A DNA stretch of 64,000 bases. Source: Dactylonectria macrodidyma (Eukaryota > Ascomycota > Sordariomycetes > Hypocreales > Nectriaceae). Shown here piece after piece: positions 49,401 to 59,994 of the stretch. Each line of letters starts with the position of its first letter. Positions within the stretch are counted from its first letter, which is position 1. The position numbers and the translations under genes are program-made. The notes under the pieces are model-generated. The model saw only the letters and a list, made by a program, of their open reading frames with translations. It was not told the origin of the DNA and searched no databases. The stretch lies in contig JAGMUV010000011.1 in the NCBI GenBank assembly GCA_020744425.1, positions 248,001 to 312,000 on the forward strand, written 5' to 3'.

Positions 49401-49929
49401 TCAACCGCTCACCATCCAGAACCCTGTGAACAAGCTCGACTCGCTCATGTTCCCATCGGAAGACCCATTTGCGTACCCCAACCAACCCATGATGGAGCTT
49501 GGGTTCCCTGGGAAATCGGATCCACCTAGCAGCGTGTCTGACCACAGCGGCCAGGATATGCAGCTGTTCCTGACCGGGACATTCGACGATGTGGAGAGCC
49601 AGATCTTCGGAAACCCTCCGCCCTACATGATGCATCAGCAAGGACAACCAATGATGAACATGTCGAACCAGATGTTTGATCCTGGCATGATGGGGATGCA
49701 GGCGTCGGCGAGCCACCCCATGATGGCTCAACAACGGCACCCGCAGCAGCAGGCGCAGTCACATATGCGAGCGCATCCGCAGCACCCGGCAAACTTGATG
49801 GCAAGTAGACGAGCGCACACACAGCGGCACCAGGAGAGGCAGATTCAGCAGATGTTTACGGAGCAAGGTATGCAAGCGGACTGGGGTGGTTTCTTTGGTT
49901 CAGGACGAGGAGGATTTCAAGGCATGTAA
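46445..49929 (+). CDS. Zn2Cys6 transcription factor with fungal-specific regulatory domain
   Basis: Nuclear DNA-binding regulator; target genes unknown to me. The shortest model starts at 46763 with four exons (46763-47018, 47129-47906, 47960-48589, 48645-49929; 982 residues). An upstream ATG at 46445-46447 is followed directly by a consensus donor GTGAGT. Joining it to the acceptor CATCTAG (AG at 46755-46756) gives M-PE-MPTDAA in the same frame, so the real start is probably 46445 (985 residues). The zinc cluster is CDECRRKKIKCDGKQPCTHC plus a final Cys after SVYSYE, a CX2CX6CX5CX2CX6C pattern. The first coding intron splits the cluster just before that last Cys. A linker (IEALESRLQRAESLL) looks coiled-coil. 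The fungal_trans domain spans about 240-560 (FRSALRIGLHRHL.. and RKRVFYVIRQMDIYVSTLLGFPL). The C-terminal 250 residues are Gln/Met/Pro-rich. No orthologue name is claimed. Confidence 0.9.
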
Positions 49930-51522
49930 CGGTCGCTACATTGATACCCATTTTACGACACGGGAGGCGTGCAGGCGCCGGATACATTTTACAAACATAC
50001 GAAGGGGTGTTGATCTGAAGAGGAGACATTTAGGGATATGGGGACGAGATGTGAGATCCGCACTTAGCAGAGGAAGAAGTTGGAAAGCTACAGGAGGATG
50101 CAGAGTTGGGACACGGAACGCCACTGCAAAGGTCAAAATTCGGCGGCATTGCTTAGAGGAGCCTGGCAAATAGACGGAGCAACCTTTTTGGATATGTATA
50201 TACGGAAGCAAGCGGGATTGTCTCTTGGGAATGATGACGAACCTGAGGTAGGGGAGGACTGATGATCTGGAGTGACAATATTTTTTTTGAGACACTTGGT
50301 GGATTGATGAGAGATGGGGACTGCATCTGCATGTAGATATTTAATAATGATACATCTGTGGATCATCTATCTTCCCACCTATCTATCAAATCTGAGATAA
50401 CCAGTGTCACGATAGACGTAACAGGGAGCATTTGGATGAGAAACGCACGAGTGTCTCATGTCTAGATCTGTTTCATGATTTCATCCAAGATGACGGGTTC
50501 CATATCTGGCTCAATTGACTGAAAGCTGGATCGACTCATGTCGCCGAATCGGTGCCGCGCACAGTGTTATGTTGGACCAGTTCGGCATGGAGTTTCCGAG
50601 TAGGGCGTGCACTACTGGAAGGGGGCGGGCGTCGGCGGCGAGATCCGCTTGGCTGTCAAGCCATCAGAATGGATGTAACCTTCGAGGTCCTCCTGGCTGG
50701 GGTCTGTGTGTGATTTCTGGCACTGTATAAGTATATGTTTCGTTGGTCTTTTTACGAAAGGTTGACCCAACACGAATGGTGACATCGTAGGCATGCGCTG
50801 GTGTATTTACTCACCTGGGCAGTGGAGGGAACTGAACCTGAGCTGCAAACGGGCTTGACACCTCTGTTCGGCTCGGATTTTCGGGGCAGACACGTGCGTC
50901 CAGTTGATCCCGAGCAGGTAGGTGACTTAGCAGGCTTGTGATCACCCTCTGTCTTGAGTCTCCGAGATCTGTACCTGTAGTAGTGTGCAACTCCAGTACG
51001 CATTTAGTAGGTAGCAAATGTACTTAAGCACCAATCCTGGGCAACCTAGGCTTGTGTTGGACAAGTGCTTAGGTAGTATGAGACATTACACTGCATCACT
51101 GATGAATCCAAGCCGAGTTTGAGGTTCATCCTTATCTTCAAATCGGGTTGGCGTGCGCGCTGAAGGTGAGCGCTGGCTACTGGGAGTACATGCCGCTAAA
51201 CTCAGGTAAGCAAGTCACCCGTAGCGCTGCGATAGGGAACGCCTGGCGAACCTCCCCCCCCGAATTGTCCGCCCACGGCCGCCGCCGCTAAATCTGTTCC
51301 GTCCAACCCACTCACTCATCTGCGCGCCGACTGACGACATCGCTTTGTTGAGCTCGAGCGACCAGCGACCTGCGACGACGACCTGAGGACGCTTCACTCT
51401 TCCGCGTCATCTAGATTTTCTGCAGGGGAAGAACGAGAAGCGAGACCGAGAAAGCGTGCGTAAACTCGGCGGGAAGAGACCAGAGAGGAACAGCAGCCAC
51501 TCCTATTGGACACGGAGAACCC
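49930..51522. other. Intergenic region between the Zn2Cys6 gene and the aminopeptidase gene
   Basis: 1.6 kb in tandem orientation. It should hold the 3' untranslated region of the regulator (about 49930-50400, with T-runs) and the promoter of the aminopeptidase gene. No coding region or RNA gene recognised. Confidence 0.5.
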
Positions 51523-53437
51523 ATGGCGACCCAGATGTCGAAGCCGATTTGCGGCCAGCCCAGCAGAGAGCCAGCGGCGGCTTCAGCTTCACCACCGGTT
51601 TCAGCACGTGCCGACGCTGCCGGCCACGTCCTTGACTACGAGCTGGTTCTCGAGGACGAGTTTGATGCGCTGTAAGAGGCTTCGTCGGCGGCCTTTTTAG
51701 AAGGGAAGACGAGTTAACGCGGCGTATAGATGTGTTGAGGTGAACACGGGCGACCATCTCCAAAGTAGCACCACGAGCAACACCAACAAGTATCCCGGTA
51801 TGCGATCGACACCTACCTCGTGACTTCCTCCAACAGTGATGGAATTTGATCTTACTTAACCTAGCAGCTCATCGCTAACTGGTCGCATAGCTAAACTCCA
51901 TGCTCACAAAGTAGCTGCCGAGCTTGGCGTCAGCGATGGCCTCATCTACCTGCCCGGCGAGCCTACCCGTCTCTATGAGGATTCCGACCAGTCGCCCCCT
52001 TTCAAGCAGCGCAGATAGTATGTCTTCATATATACCTGGCCTTCCGTTGGAGCTCTCTTCTGACTGAGCACATAGCTTCTACTACTTGACTGGTGCCGAT
52101 TTCCCCGACTGTGCCGTCACTTATGAAATCGCCAATGATCGCCTCACCCTCTGGATCCCGTATGTTGAGCCGCGCCAGGTTCTCTGGTACGGCGCCACGC
52201 CGAATGCCGCAGAGGCCATGCGCTCCTACGATGTCGACGACGTCCGCTATACGGCGCAGCTGTCCAAGTTCCTCCATAGCCAGCTCCGTCCAGCCACCAC
52301 CCTCTACATCCTACATCCTGATCAGGCTCCCAAGCTGGCTGATCGGCCTCGGGGCCAGACTCACATCAACTACTCCAAGCTTCGTCCCGCCATGGATGAA
52401 GCCCGTGTGGTCAAGACCGACTACGAGGTGGCGCTGATCCGCCGGGCCGCCCTCATCTCATCCGCCGCCCACCGCGCCGTTGCTGAGCGACTCTTAACGA
52501 TGCGGAATGAGCAGGATGTCGAGGCTGTGCTCGTTGCCGAGTGCACTGCTCGTGGCGCCCATGCCCAGGCATATCCCATCATCGCTGGCGCTGGAACCAA
52601 CGCTTCGACACTTCACTACGATGCAAACAACCAGACCCTCGAGGGCAAGCAGCTGATAGTCATCGACGCCGGCTGCGAGTGGCAGTGCTACGCCAGCGAT
52701 ATCACCCGTACGCTGCCCATCTCGGGCTCCTTCACCCCCGAGGCCGCTGCCATCCACGCTATCGTCCAGCGCATGCAGGACGAGTGTATTGCGCGTATCC
52801 GCCCCGGCTGTGTCTTCTACTCGCTGCACTTGCACGCCGCTGACGTAGCCATCCGCGGCTTGCTGAAGCTAGGCATCCTCCGCGGCGCATTCGACGACAT
52901 CCAAAAGGCCGGCACCGTCGCTGCCTTTTTCCCGCATGGCCTGGGACACCACGTCGGCCTCGAGGTCCACGATGTGACGGGCGCCGACCGTTTGTTGATG
53001 CGCGAGAGCTTCCATATTGAGGGTGGCAAGCGCGAGATGGTGACTCCCACGACGCTGATTGGGTTGCGACGCATGGCATCTATGCCACCGCCTTACAAGG
53101 GACGACAGGCTCTCCGACCAAACATGATTGTCACTGTCGAGCCTGGTCTGTGAGTTTTCTCCGTCTTTACCAGCAACCTAGTCGATGATACACTTGCTAA
53201 CACGTATCGCTTAGCTACTTCTGCCGCCCTTTCATCGAGGGGTACTTTCTCTCCAACTCCGCTCATGCTCAATTTATTGACGAAGAGCTTCTTGAGAGCT
53301 ACTACGATGTTGGTGGCGTGCGAATCGAGGACGACATCCTCGTCACGGAGAATGGACATGAGAACATTTCGGCTGATGCGCCAAAAGGCGATGAGCTGCT
53401 GGATGTCATCAATGGGAACTTTGAGATTCTTACATGA
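51523..53437 (+). CDS. Xaa-Pro aminopeptidase (M24B metallopeptidase)
   Basis: Removes an N-terminal residue next to proline using two Mn-type metal ions; the absence of a signal peptide suggests a cytosolic enzyme. Five exons: 51523-51671, 51730-51797, 51891-52017, 52076-53149 and 53215-53437 (1641 nt, 546 residues). The N-terminal domain has [24 protein letters not shown] and [19 protein letters not shown]. The catalytic pita-bread domain shows the five metal ligands: Asp in VIDAGCEW, Asp in [10 protein letters not shown], His in [14 protein letters not shown], Glu in TVEPGLYF (spanning the last intron) and Glu in RIEDDILVT. The extra N-terminal 45 residues before the KYPAK motif include [12 protein letters not shown], which is also found in a group of fungal aminopeptidase P-like proteins. 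Every junction keeps a conserved block intact. Confidence 0.94.
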
Positions 53438-53876
53438 GCGGGCTGACTTTTTTCCTCTTCTATTTTCCTTAGTGATGTTAGTTTGGTATAATGATCCTAC
53501 CTGGGTAGTTAGAGATGGCCACTTCTATACGGTATTTTGTTTTCGGGAATAGGGGCAAGTTGGAATTGACCTCTACGTATCAGGCAGTTTGGGAAACCTA
53601 GAATGAGAACCCTTTTGAATCTGGATGCGGAAACACTAGGTTGACAGCCGTTGTAACGTGAAAGTCTTTCATGCTCATTACTACCCAAAAACATGAATCT
53701 TTCCTCATGTGCAGCCATTGCGTGTAATATACAGGAAACAAGGGCTAACGTAAAAATGGAGGCGACAACACACCCACTCAATTGCTCCATCCCATTGACA
53801 AACTCTTTTCTTATGGTTGTTCTTTTCTAGTTTCGTATTCCGTGAATTCCCGCTGACGACAGAAACCAGACACGGC
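53438..53876. other. Convergent 3' region
   Basis: 439 bases between the aminopeptidase gene and the cargo-lectin gene, which converge; AT-rich, presumably both 3' untranslated regions. Confidence 0.5.
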
Positions 53877-55330
53877 TTACAGGTACTTCTTGGGCATGCT
53901 GTTGCGGCGGCGCTTGTAGATGAGGTAAGCGGTGATGAGGAGGCCCTGGGTGCCGAAGAAGACGAAGACGAGGAAGCGGTGGCCGGGGGTGCTCTCGAGG
54001 ACGGCCTCGGAGAGGGATGAGTGGTGGTCAGAGAGGACGGCCTTGACGGAGCGCTCGTTGGCCTGGAACTTGCGGGTGAGCTCGCGGCGCAGGCTCTGGA
54101 TCTCCTTGTCGAGGTCGGTGATGCGGCCCTGCAGCTCGTGGATCTCGTCGACCTTGGCCAGGCCGGATCGTAGCTGGCCCAAGACCTGCATGATCTCCTC
54201 CTGGCGCTTCTCGTCCTGCTGTTGGTGGCGCGAGGCGACGCGGTGCAGGGCCGACAGCTGGTGGTTGGTGCTCTGGAGGCGGTTGTGCAGGTCCATGAAC
54301 TGCGTCTTGGACGTCTGGAAGATATCCGGGTCCTCGTCGGCCAGGTCGCCGTCGTCGTACTTGTCCTTCTTGGCGTTGTTATTATAATTGTTGTTATTGT
54401 TGTTATTATTATTGTTGTTGTTGTTGTTGTTGCTGTTGGAGGGAGGGTCCTTGTTTGGCGTCTGCTGCTTCCTGGCGTCCTCGCTGGAGGTGTCGGAGCT
54501 GTCAGACATGACGACGAGCTTAAAGACCTCGAACGAGTCGGGAGTGTCTGGGGTGGCGGCCGTGACACCGAACTGATATCCTGTGGGGATGCTGAACTTG
54601 GTCGTCTCAAAGCAGAGCTGGCCGTCGATCTCGACACGGAACGAGCTGGACGTCTGGCGCATCTTGATCTGAGAGGGACGGCCTAGATTGCGGTAGGCAT
54701 AGGGGCAGTGTCCAAAGGCCAGCTCCTCGACACGTTGCCTGCTGCTGTAATCGGTGGTGCCGTCGTTCAGGTAGCCACGGATGATGCCGCCCTGGCTCCC
54801 CTGCTTGTCGAGGACGAGGGCGAAGCCGTCGAACTTGCCGACCGTGTAGATGCTGCTGGAGCCGACAGTGCCGGGCCCGGCGCGGACGAGCCAGACGTTG
54901 AGGTTGCCGCCGCCGCGGTCCGGCCCGTTGGCGCGGAAGTCGACATCGGCGATCCACTGCGAGCGCTGCAGCGACTGCTGCGACCACACGGCGCCGCGCT
55001 GGTTGCCCGGGGCGAGGGGCGTGAGGATGATGCGGTTGGAGAGAACCTCGGGCATCTGCGGAGCGCCCTGGAGCACGAAGTTGGGGATCTGGCCGCGGCT
55101 CTCGGCAGGGCTGATTCTGCATCGTTGGGAACCCTGGTTAGCAAACAAGCCACCTCAGCCCAAGTTGAAGCCATTCCCGCTTCTGACGAGAATCAAGATT
55201 CAAGAGAGAACGAAAATAAGGCTAGGGAAATATACCTCCCGGCATGACCGAAACTAAGCTCACTGATCAGGTACTGGGCCTGCGAGAGGCTTGCTGCCAG
55301 CAGCGCCGTGAGGGTGAAGTCGAGACGCAT
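53877..55330 (-). CDS. L-type lectin cargo receptor (Emp47/ERGIC-53-like)
   Basis: Membrane lectin that cycles between ER and Golgi and collects glycoprotein cargo into COPII vesicles. Two exons: 55330-55236 and 55116-53877 joined across a 119-nt intron; 444 residues. A signal peptide (MRLDFTLTALLAASLSQAQ) opens the protein. The legume-lectin-like domain (about 30-235) includes SFGHAGRISPAESRG, the carbohydrate-fold WIADVDFRANGPDRGGGNLNVWLV and DGFALVLDKQG..GGIIRGYLNDG. It is followed by a poly-Asn spacer encoded by an AAC/AAT microsatellite, then a long coiled coil (about 310-400, heptads in LRSGLAKVDEIHELQGRITDLDKEIQSLRREL). One membrane helix (FLVFVFFGTQGLLITAYLIY) and a short cytosolic tail ending KKYL complete it; KKxx is a COPI retrieval signal. 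Divergent from ALG8, another ER glycoprotein gene. Confidence 0.92.
54374..54437. repeat. AAC/AAT trinucleotide microsatellite in the cargo-lectin gene
   Basis: About 21 consecutive GTT/ATT triplets on the plus strand encode the poly-Asn spacer between the lectin domain and the coiled coil. Length variation here would keep the frame. Confidence 0.8.
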
Positions 55331-56168
55331 GGCGAGATCGGAGCTCTCTTTCTCTGTGTCTCGCGAAAGGATGCCGTCGTCGTGGCTCGAACTAAGGAAT
55401 GCCGATCAACGGGCAACGGGCATCAAGCAAAGATACTCGTACAAGAAAAAGGTGCCCGGGGCTCTTTCGGTCGTCTGCGGAATCGCGGATGGTACGAGGG
55501 AGGAGGAGAGCGAGGACGGGGCCTAGCCAAGGCTGAAAAAAGAACGGTCCAGAGAGGTGTGAGGACACCTTTGCACTATTACAGGGACGAGATGGCCCCC
55601 TGGAAAACGCCCAGCCTTGAGATCGCCTGTGTCGGAGCAGGATCTGGGTCACCAACAGGGGCAAAAAAATTGCAATTCTGCCGCTGGAAAGCTTGGGATT
55701 CAATTGATGCTGTGTAAATTGTACCGATGATGCTTCGTAAAGTTTTTTCCTTAGTTTCCTTCGACAGCAATTCTCTGCCTAACGGATCAACACGAGCTGG
55801 AATGAAGCCACACGCGATCATCCAGCCTCGAACGGATCCCCAGGACCCCTGAAGTTTGTGGCTTGTGCCCCGGTGGCTCGAGCTGCGGGTCCGAAACGGA
55901 GCTAGGTGATTGGTGGGACTGCTCGTGCCCCAGGAAAAGCAAGGGCGCCTGTCCGCTTGCCATTCTGGAAGCTTGGATCACAGGGCGCTAAGCCGCCTTC
56001 GGAAGCGCTCCTGAGACTGGGTGATTAATTGCGGTGCGTCGCGTCGGTGCTTGGCGCAGCCTCTCCTCCACTCCAAGCAGCAAAAGCCAACACTGAGTCC
56101 AACACTCCTAGGACCTTGTGGATATTTTGGGAGGTCATGAGGCTGAGGCTGAGGAACCGACACTCATC
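55331..56168. promoter_or_regulatory. Divergent promoter between the cargo-lectin gene and ALG8
   Basis: 838 bases between opposed start codons of two secretory-pathway genes. An unfolded-protein-response element may be expected here, but I could not point to a convincing one by eye. No coding region. Confidence 0.5.
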
Positions 56169-57873
56169 ATGGCAGAGTCCTATCCGACGCTGACGCAATG
56201 CGCCCTTGTGGCCGCGGCCTTTAAGGTCCTCTTGTTCCCAGCTTAGTGAGTTTGTTCCTCTGTCGCGTTGTCTCAACCCATCACATTGTGAGGTGTCCTC
56301 GACGGTTTGGGTGGAGGCCGCAACCGATGGCCTCAGGAGGGAACGGAGACGAGACACATGAAAGCGGCGCGAAAGCTGACACCATCTTCCACAGCAAATC
56401 CACCGATTTCGAAGTGCACCGCAATTGGCTTGCTATTACCCAAAGCCTTCCCCTCGACAAGTGGTACTTCGAGAAGACATCGGAATGGACCCTCGACTAC
56501 CCGCCCTTCTTCGCCTACTTCGAATGGGTGCTCGCCCACGTCGCCCGCCTCGTCGACCCCCTCATGGTGCGCGTCTACAACCTTGACTACGACAGCTGGC
56601 AGACCATCTACTTCCAACGCTCCTCCGTCATCGTCACCGAGCTCGTCCTCGTCTACGCCCTGCAATACTTCATCGACTCAAGCCCCCTGTCCTCGAGGCG
56701 TGCCGCGCAGGTAGCGGCCCTGTCCGTCATCCTGTCGCCGGGCCTCTTGATCATCGACCACATCCACTTCCAGTACAATGGCTTCATGTACGGCGTCTTA
56801 GTGCTGTCGCTCATTCTAGCCCGCGGTAAGACGACGCTGTTGTCTAGCGGCCTCATCTTTGCGACGCTACTGTGCTTTAAGCACATCTACCTGTACCTTG
56901 CGCCTGCGTACTTTGTGTTTCTCCTGAGGACCTATTGCCTTTCCGCCAAGTCTATCTTCCGTATCCGCTTCCTCAACTGCATCAAGCTTGGACTGGGCAT
57001 CACTGGCATTTTTGGCGCCGCCTTTGGGCCCTTTGCTGCGATGGAGCAGATGCCTCAGCTGTTTAGCAGGTTGTTCCCCTTTTCGCGAGGACTCTGCCAC
57101 GCGTATTGGGCTCCGAACATTTGGGCTCTGTACTCATTTGCCGACCGCGTTTTGATCCATCGTAAGTTATTCATTCAATGGTCGGGAACCTAGATTATTG
57201 ACCGAACCTAGTCGCCCCGAGGCTTGGCCTGGCCGTCAACCAGAGCGCGCTGCAGAGCGTCACCCGTGGACTTGTCGGCGACACTGCATTTGCTGTCTTG
57301 CCTGAGATTAGCCCGCGGACGTGCTTCCTCCTGACCCTCTTCTTCCAGGTGCTGCCTCTGATCAAGCTCTTCGGGCAGCCTACCTGGGAAAATTTCATCG
57401 GCGCCGTCACGCTATGCGGCTACGCCTCTTTTCTGTTTGGGTGGCATGTCCACGAGAAGGCTATTCTTCTTGTCATCATTCCCTTCAGCCTTATTGCTCT
57501 ACGAGATCGACGCCACCTGGGAGCTTTCCGACCCTTGGCCGTCGCAGGACATGTGTCTCTGTTCCCACTCTTATTCACGCCGGCAGAGTTCCCCATCAAG
57601 ACGGTGTATACAATCCTCTGGCTGGTCGTGTTCCTCATGGGTTTCGACCGTCTGGCACCGGCTTCAAACAAGCCGAGGTTCTTCCTGCTTGATCGGTTTA
57701 GCACACTCTACATTGCGGTGAGTGTGCCGCTTATCCTGTATTGCTCGCTTCTGCACCAGATCGTATTTGGCAAGGCATACGAATTCGTTCCCTTGATGTT
57801 TACGAGCTCGTACTCGGCGATAGGGGTCGTCGGGAGCTGGGTGGGTTACATGGTGGTGTACTTTACGGCATAA
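56169..57873 (+). CDS. ALG8: Dolichyl-P-Glc:Glc1Man9GlcNAc2-PP-dolichol alpha-1,3-glucosyltransferase (Alg8)
   Basis: Adds the second glucose to the lipid-linked oligosaccharide on the luminal side of the ER. Three exons: 56169-56245, 56395-57161 and 57212-57873 (1506 nt, 501 residues). The junction of exons 1 and 2 restores [46 protein letters not shown], the hallmark of the ALG6/ALG8 family with its acidic and HRNW residues in the first luminal loop. [19 protein letters not shown] and [20 protein letters not shown] in the middle, and [23 protein letters not shown] in the third exon, are further family blocks. Many hydrophobic segments fit a polytopic GT-C fold. HIHFQYNG together with [14 protein letters not shown] points to Alg8 rather than Alg6. 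Confidence 0.93.
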
Positions 57874-59994
57874 GGTTCATGCACTAATTTGACTGGTGGA
57901 TGACCTCTATTGGCGTTCTGAGGCATGGTTGCAGCTTTACTGTGAACGATACCCCAAAATATAGAAATTATTTACAAGGATTTGAGGAGGTTTCTTACAT
58001 CGTGATGTCTTGAATTACCGAACCGATTTTCTGTTTGTGGTCAATTCGTGTGACTCAGGTGTAAATGTCTTGCCTATCTGATTGCGAGCCGGCCCTCTGA
58101 TTCGCGAAACCACTTTCGAGCGCGGCTGCTGAGTCAGCGAGCCAAAATTGGAAAATATATGGGGACGTTCCACGTGAGACGCAAGGCTGAGGGTCAATTT
58201 TGGAGCTAAGAACCTCGATCCAGGATACGTTTTGCAGAGCTGTTGATGGACGTTGATTAGGACTCTACGAATTCCGCGGTGCATGCTGGGAATGAGAACG
58301 TGCACAACGTGTTTCTGGGAAGAGGATGGGATAACTAAAAAGGTCGAATAGAGTGCATGCCTACACAGGGCATATACATCAAGAGGACGCGGTTGGATTA
58401 CAGATTGACAAGGTTCGCGACGTGTGATATTGAAGGATAACAAGGGTAAGAGTAGTCGAGAGCATTATTTCAGGGCGCGCAGATGCTCTTTGCACCACGA
58501 TACACTTAGATGAGCCCTTTAAAATGCACCTTGGTGGTTGTGGGCGGACAGCATAGCACCGCCGCGATCGCGGTGCCGGAGGAGGCCGGTTTGGCCAGCG
58601 GCCCACCTGGCTACGGGTTCATATTGACATTTATTTACAAGTATACATATCTAAACGAAAAATCAAGTAAAACAGACGGTTCAGGTGACGTTGGACGCGG
58701 CAGGCTACGGCGAGCAGAATGAGCCCAAAAACGTGGGTGAATGGAGCTGGTGGGTGGTGTCGGCGGCCGGGGAGAGTGGTGCGGCCGAGTGGAGGAGGTC
58801 AAGCATGAATCGTTTGGCTGAAGGGATTCGATGGCGGAGGAGGAGGGAGGCAAGGGAAGCGCCGCGCCGCCGGGGAAGGGGGGGTGAGGGTTAAGGGCGG
58901 GGGGCTTGTCAGTTAGTGTTAGTTGCGGCGGTGGCCCAAAAAACCCGGGTCGAACAGGGGTGTGAAATCTTTTGGGGGGGGTACCAGTGAGGCGGAATCG
59001 GGCAGGGATGTTCAGCGGTTGGGACTCGGGAATTGATGCCACGGATAGATTGATGCTCTCGGATCTGGTTGATTGAACACTCGGTATATTGCTCTTTGTT
59101 TTGAGTTTTTCGATCTTTTGGTTTGCGCACTTTGGCACGGGTTGCCGTTCAGTGTTTCGTTGATGGGCGATCAACACCATTGCTAGCGGTACCTTGGCTG
59201 GCACTGCGACCCATGGCGGCATTGCAACCTATTGGCAGCGGCACCTACAATTTGGCAGCTGTAGACAGCAAAGCAGTACCTGTACAATACCTTTGTCCTC
59301 GCGTGCAACAACGCGCGCATCCGGGTACTGCGCAGGACCCGTAGACCGTAGACCCCAGTTCGTTTTCCCTGTCCTCGTCGTGGCGGCAGCGTATTACTGG
59401 CTCCCAGCAGGTACTCTTGGCACTAACGCCAACCCGCGCCCACACAGACACACAGACGCCCAGACGCCCACCCAGGCTCCTGCTTTTCTTCCTCGCTCCC
59501 CCCCGGGTGCCCTTCGCCGTTGCTCCCGTCGCGTCAGCCCGCTTCTTCACTTTCTCCTCCTCCATCATCACTTCAACCTCTTGGTCCGCCATTGCCCCGC
59601 GCGCCAACGTCGACTCCCACGCCGCGTTTGCTCTCCACTTGGCAGCTAGTTCTCTTGTCGCGTCTTGTCTTGTGAGGCACTCGCTCTGCCGCGTGTAAGT
59701 CAAGTCGGTCGAACCAACCCGCAAACACTCGCAAACCCATCCCCCGGCGCCCCGGCCAACCCGCGACGCCCCCCGACTTCCGCCTGCGCGCCCGCGTTGC
59801 TTTCGACCGCTGCGCGACGAGCAACCGTCTTTATATCAACACTCCGCCCCGCGTCTGCTCTTCCAGCCCTCCGAGCCGATGCTGCGACTTGACTGCCGTC
59901 TTCAGATTCATTCTTGTTAGTGGGGGGAAGGCTGCGTCTCAGCCTTGCAGAAAACTTGATCTGGCACTCGATCCGCTGCGAACAATCTTTCGAC
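57874..59994. promoter_or_regulatory. Intergenic and upstream region of ITC1
   Basis: 2.1 kb in tandem orientation. The left part is the ALG8 3' region. From about 59400 to 59900 the plus strand is strongly C-rich (CCCACCC, CCCGGCGCCC) and lacks recognisable protein, typical of the promoter and 5' leader of a widely expressed gene. Overlapping short frames on both strands were not accepted. Confidence 0.5.

Noticed and set aside
53705..54637. 310-codon minus-strand frame, Ser/Thr/Arg-rich
   Set aside because: Shifted-frame shadow of the cargo-lectin gene; its low complexity comes from the repeat-rich true frame.
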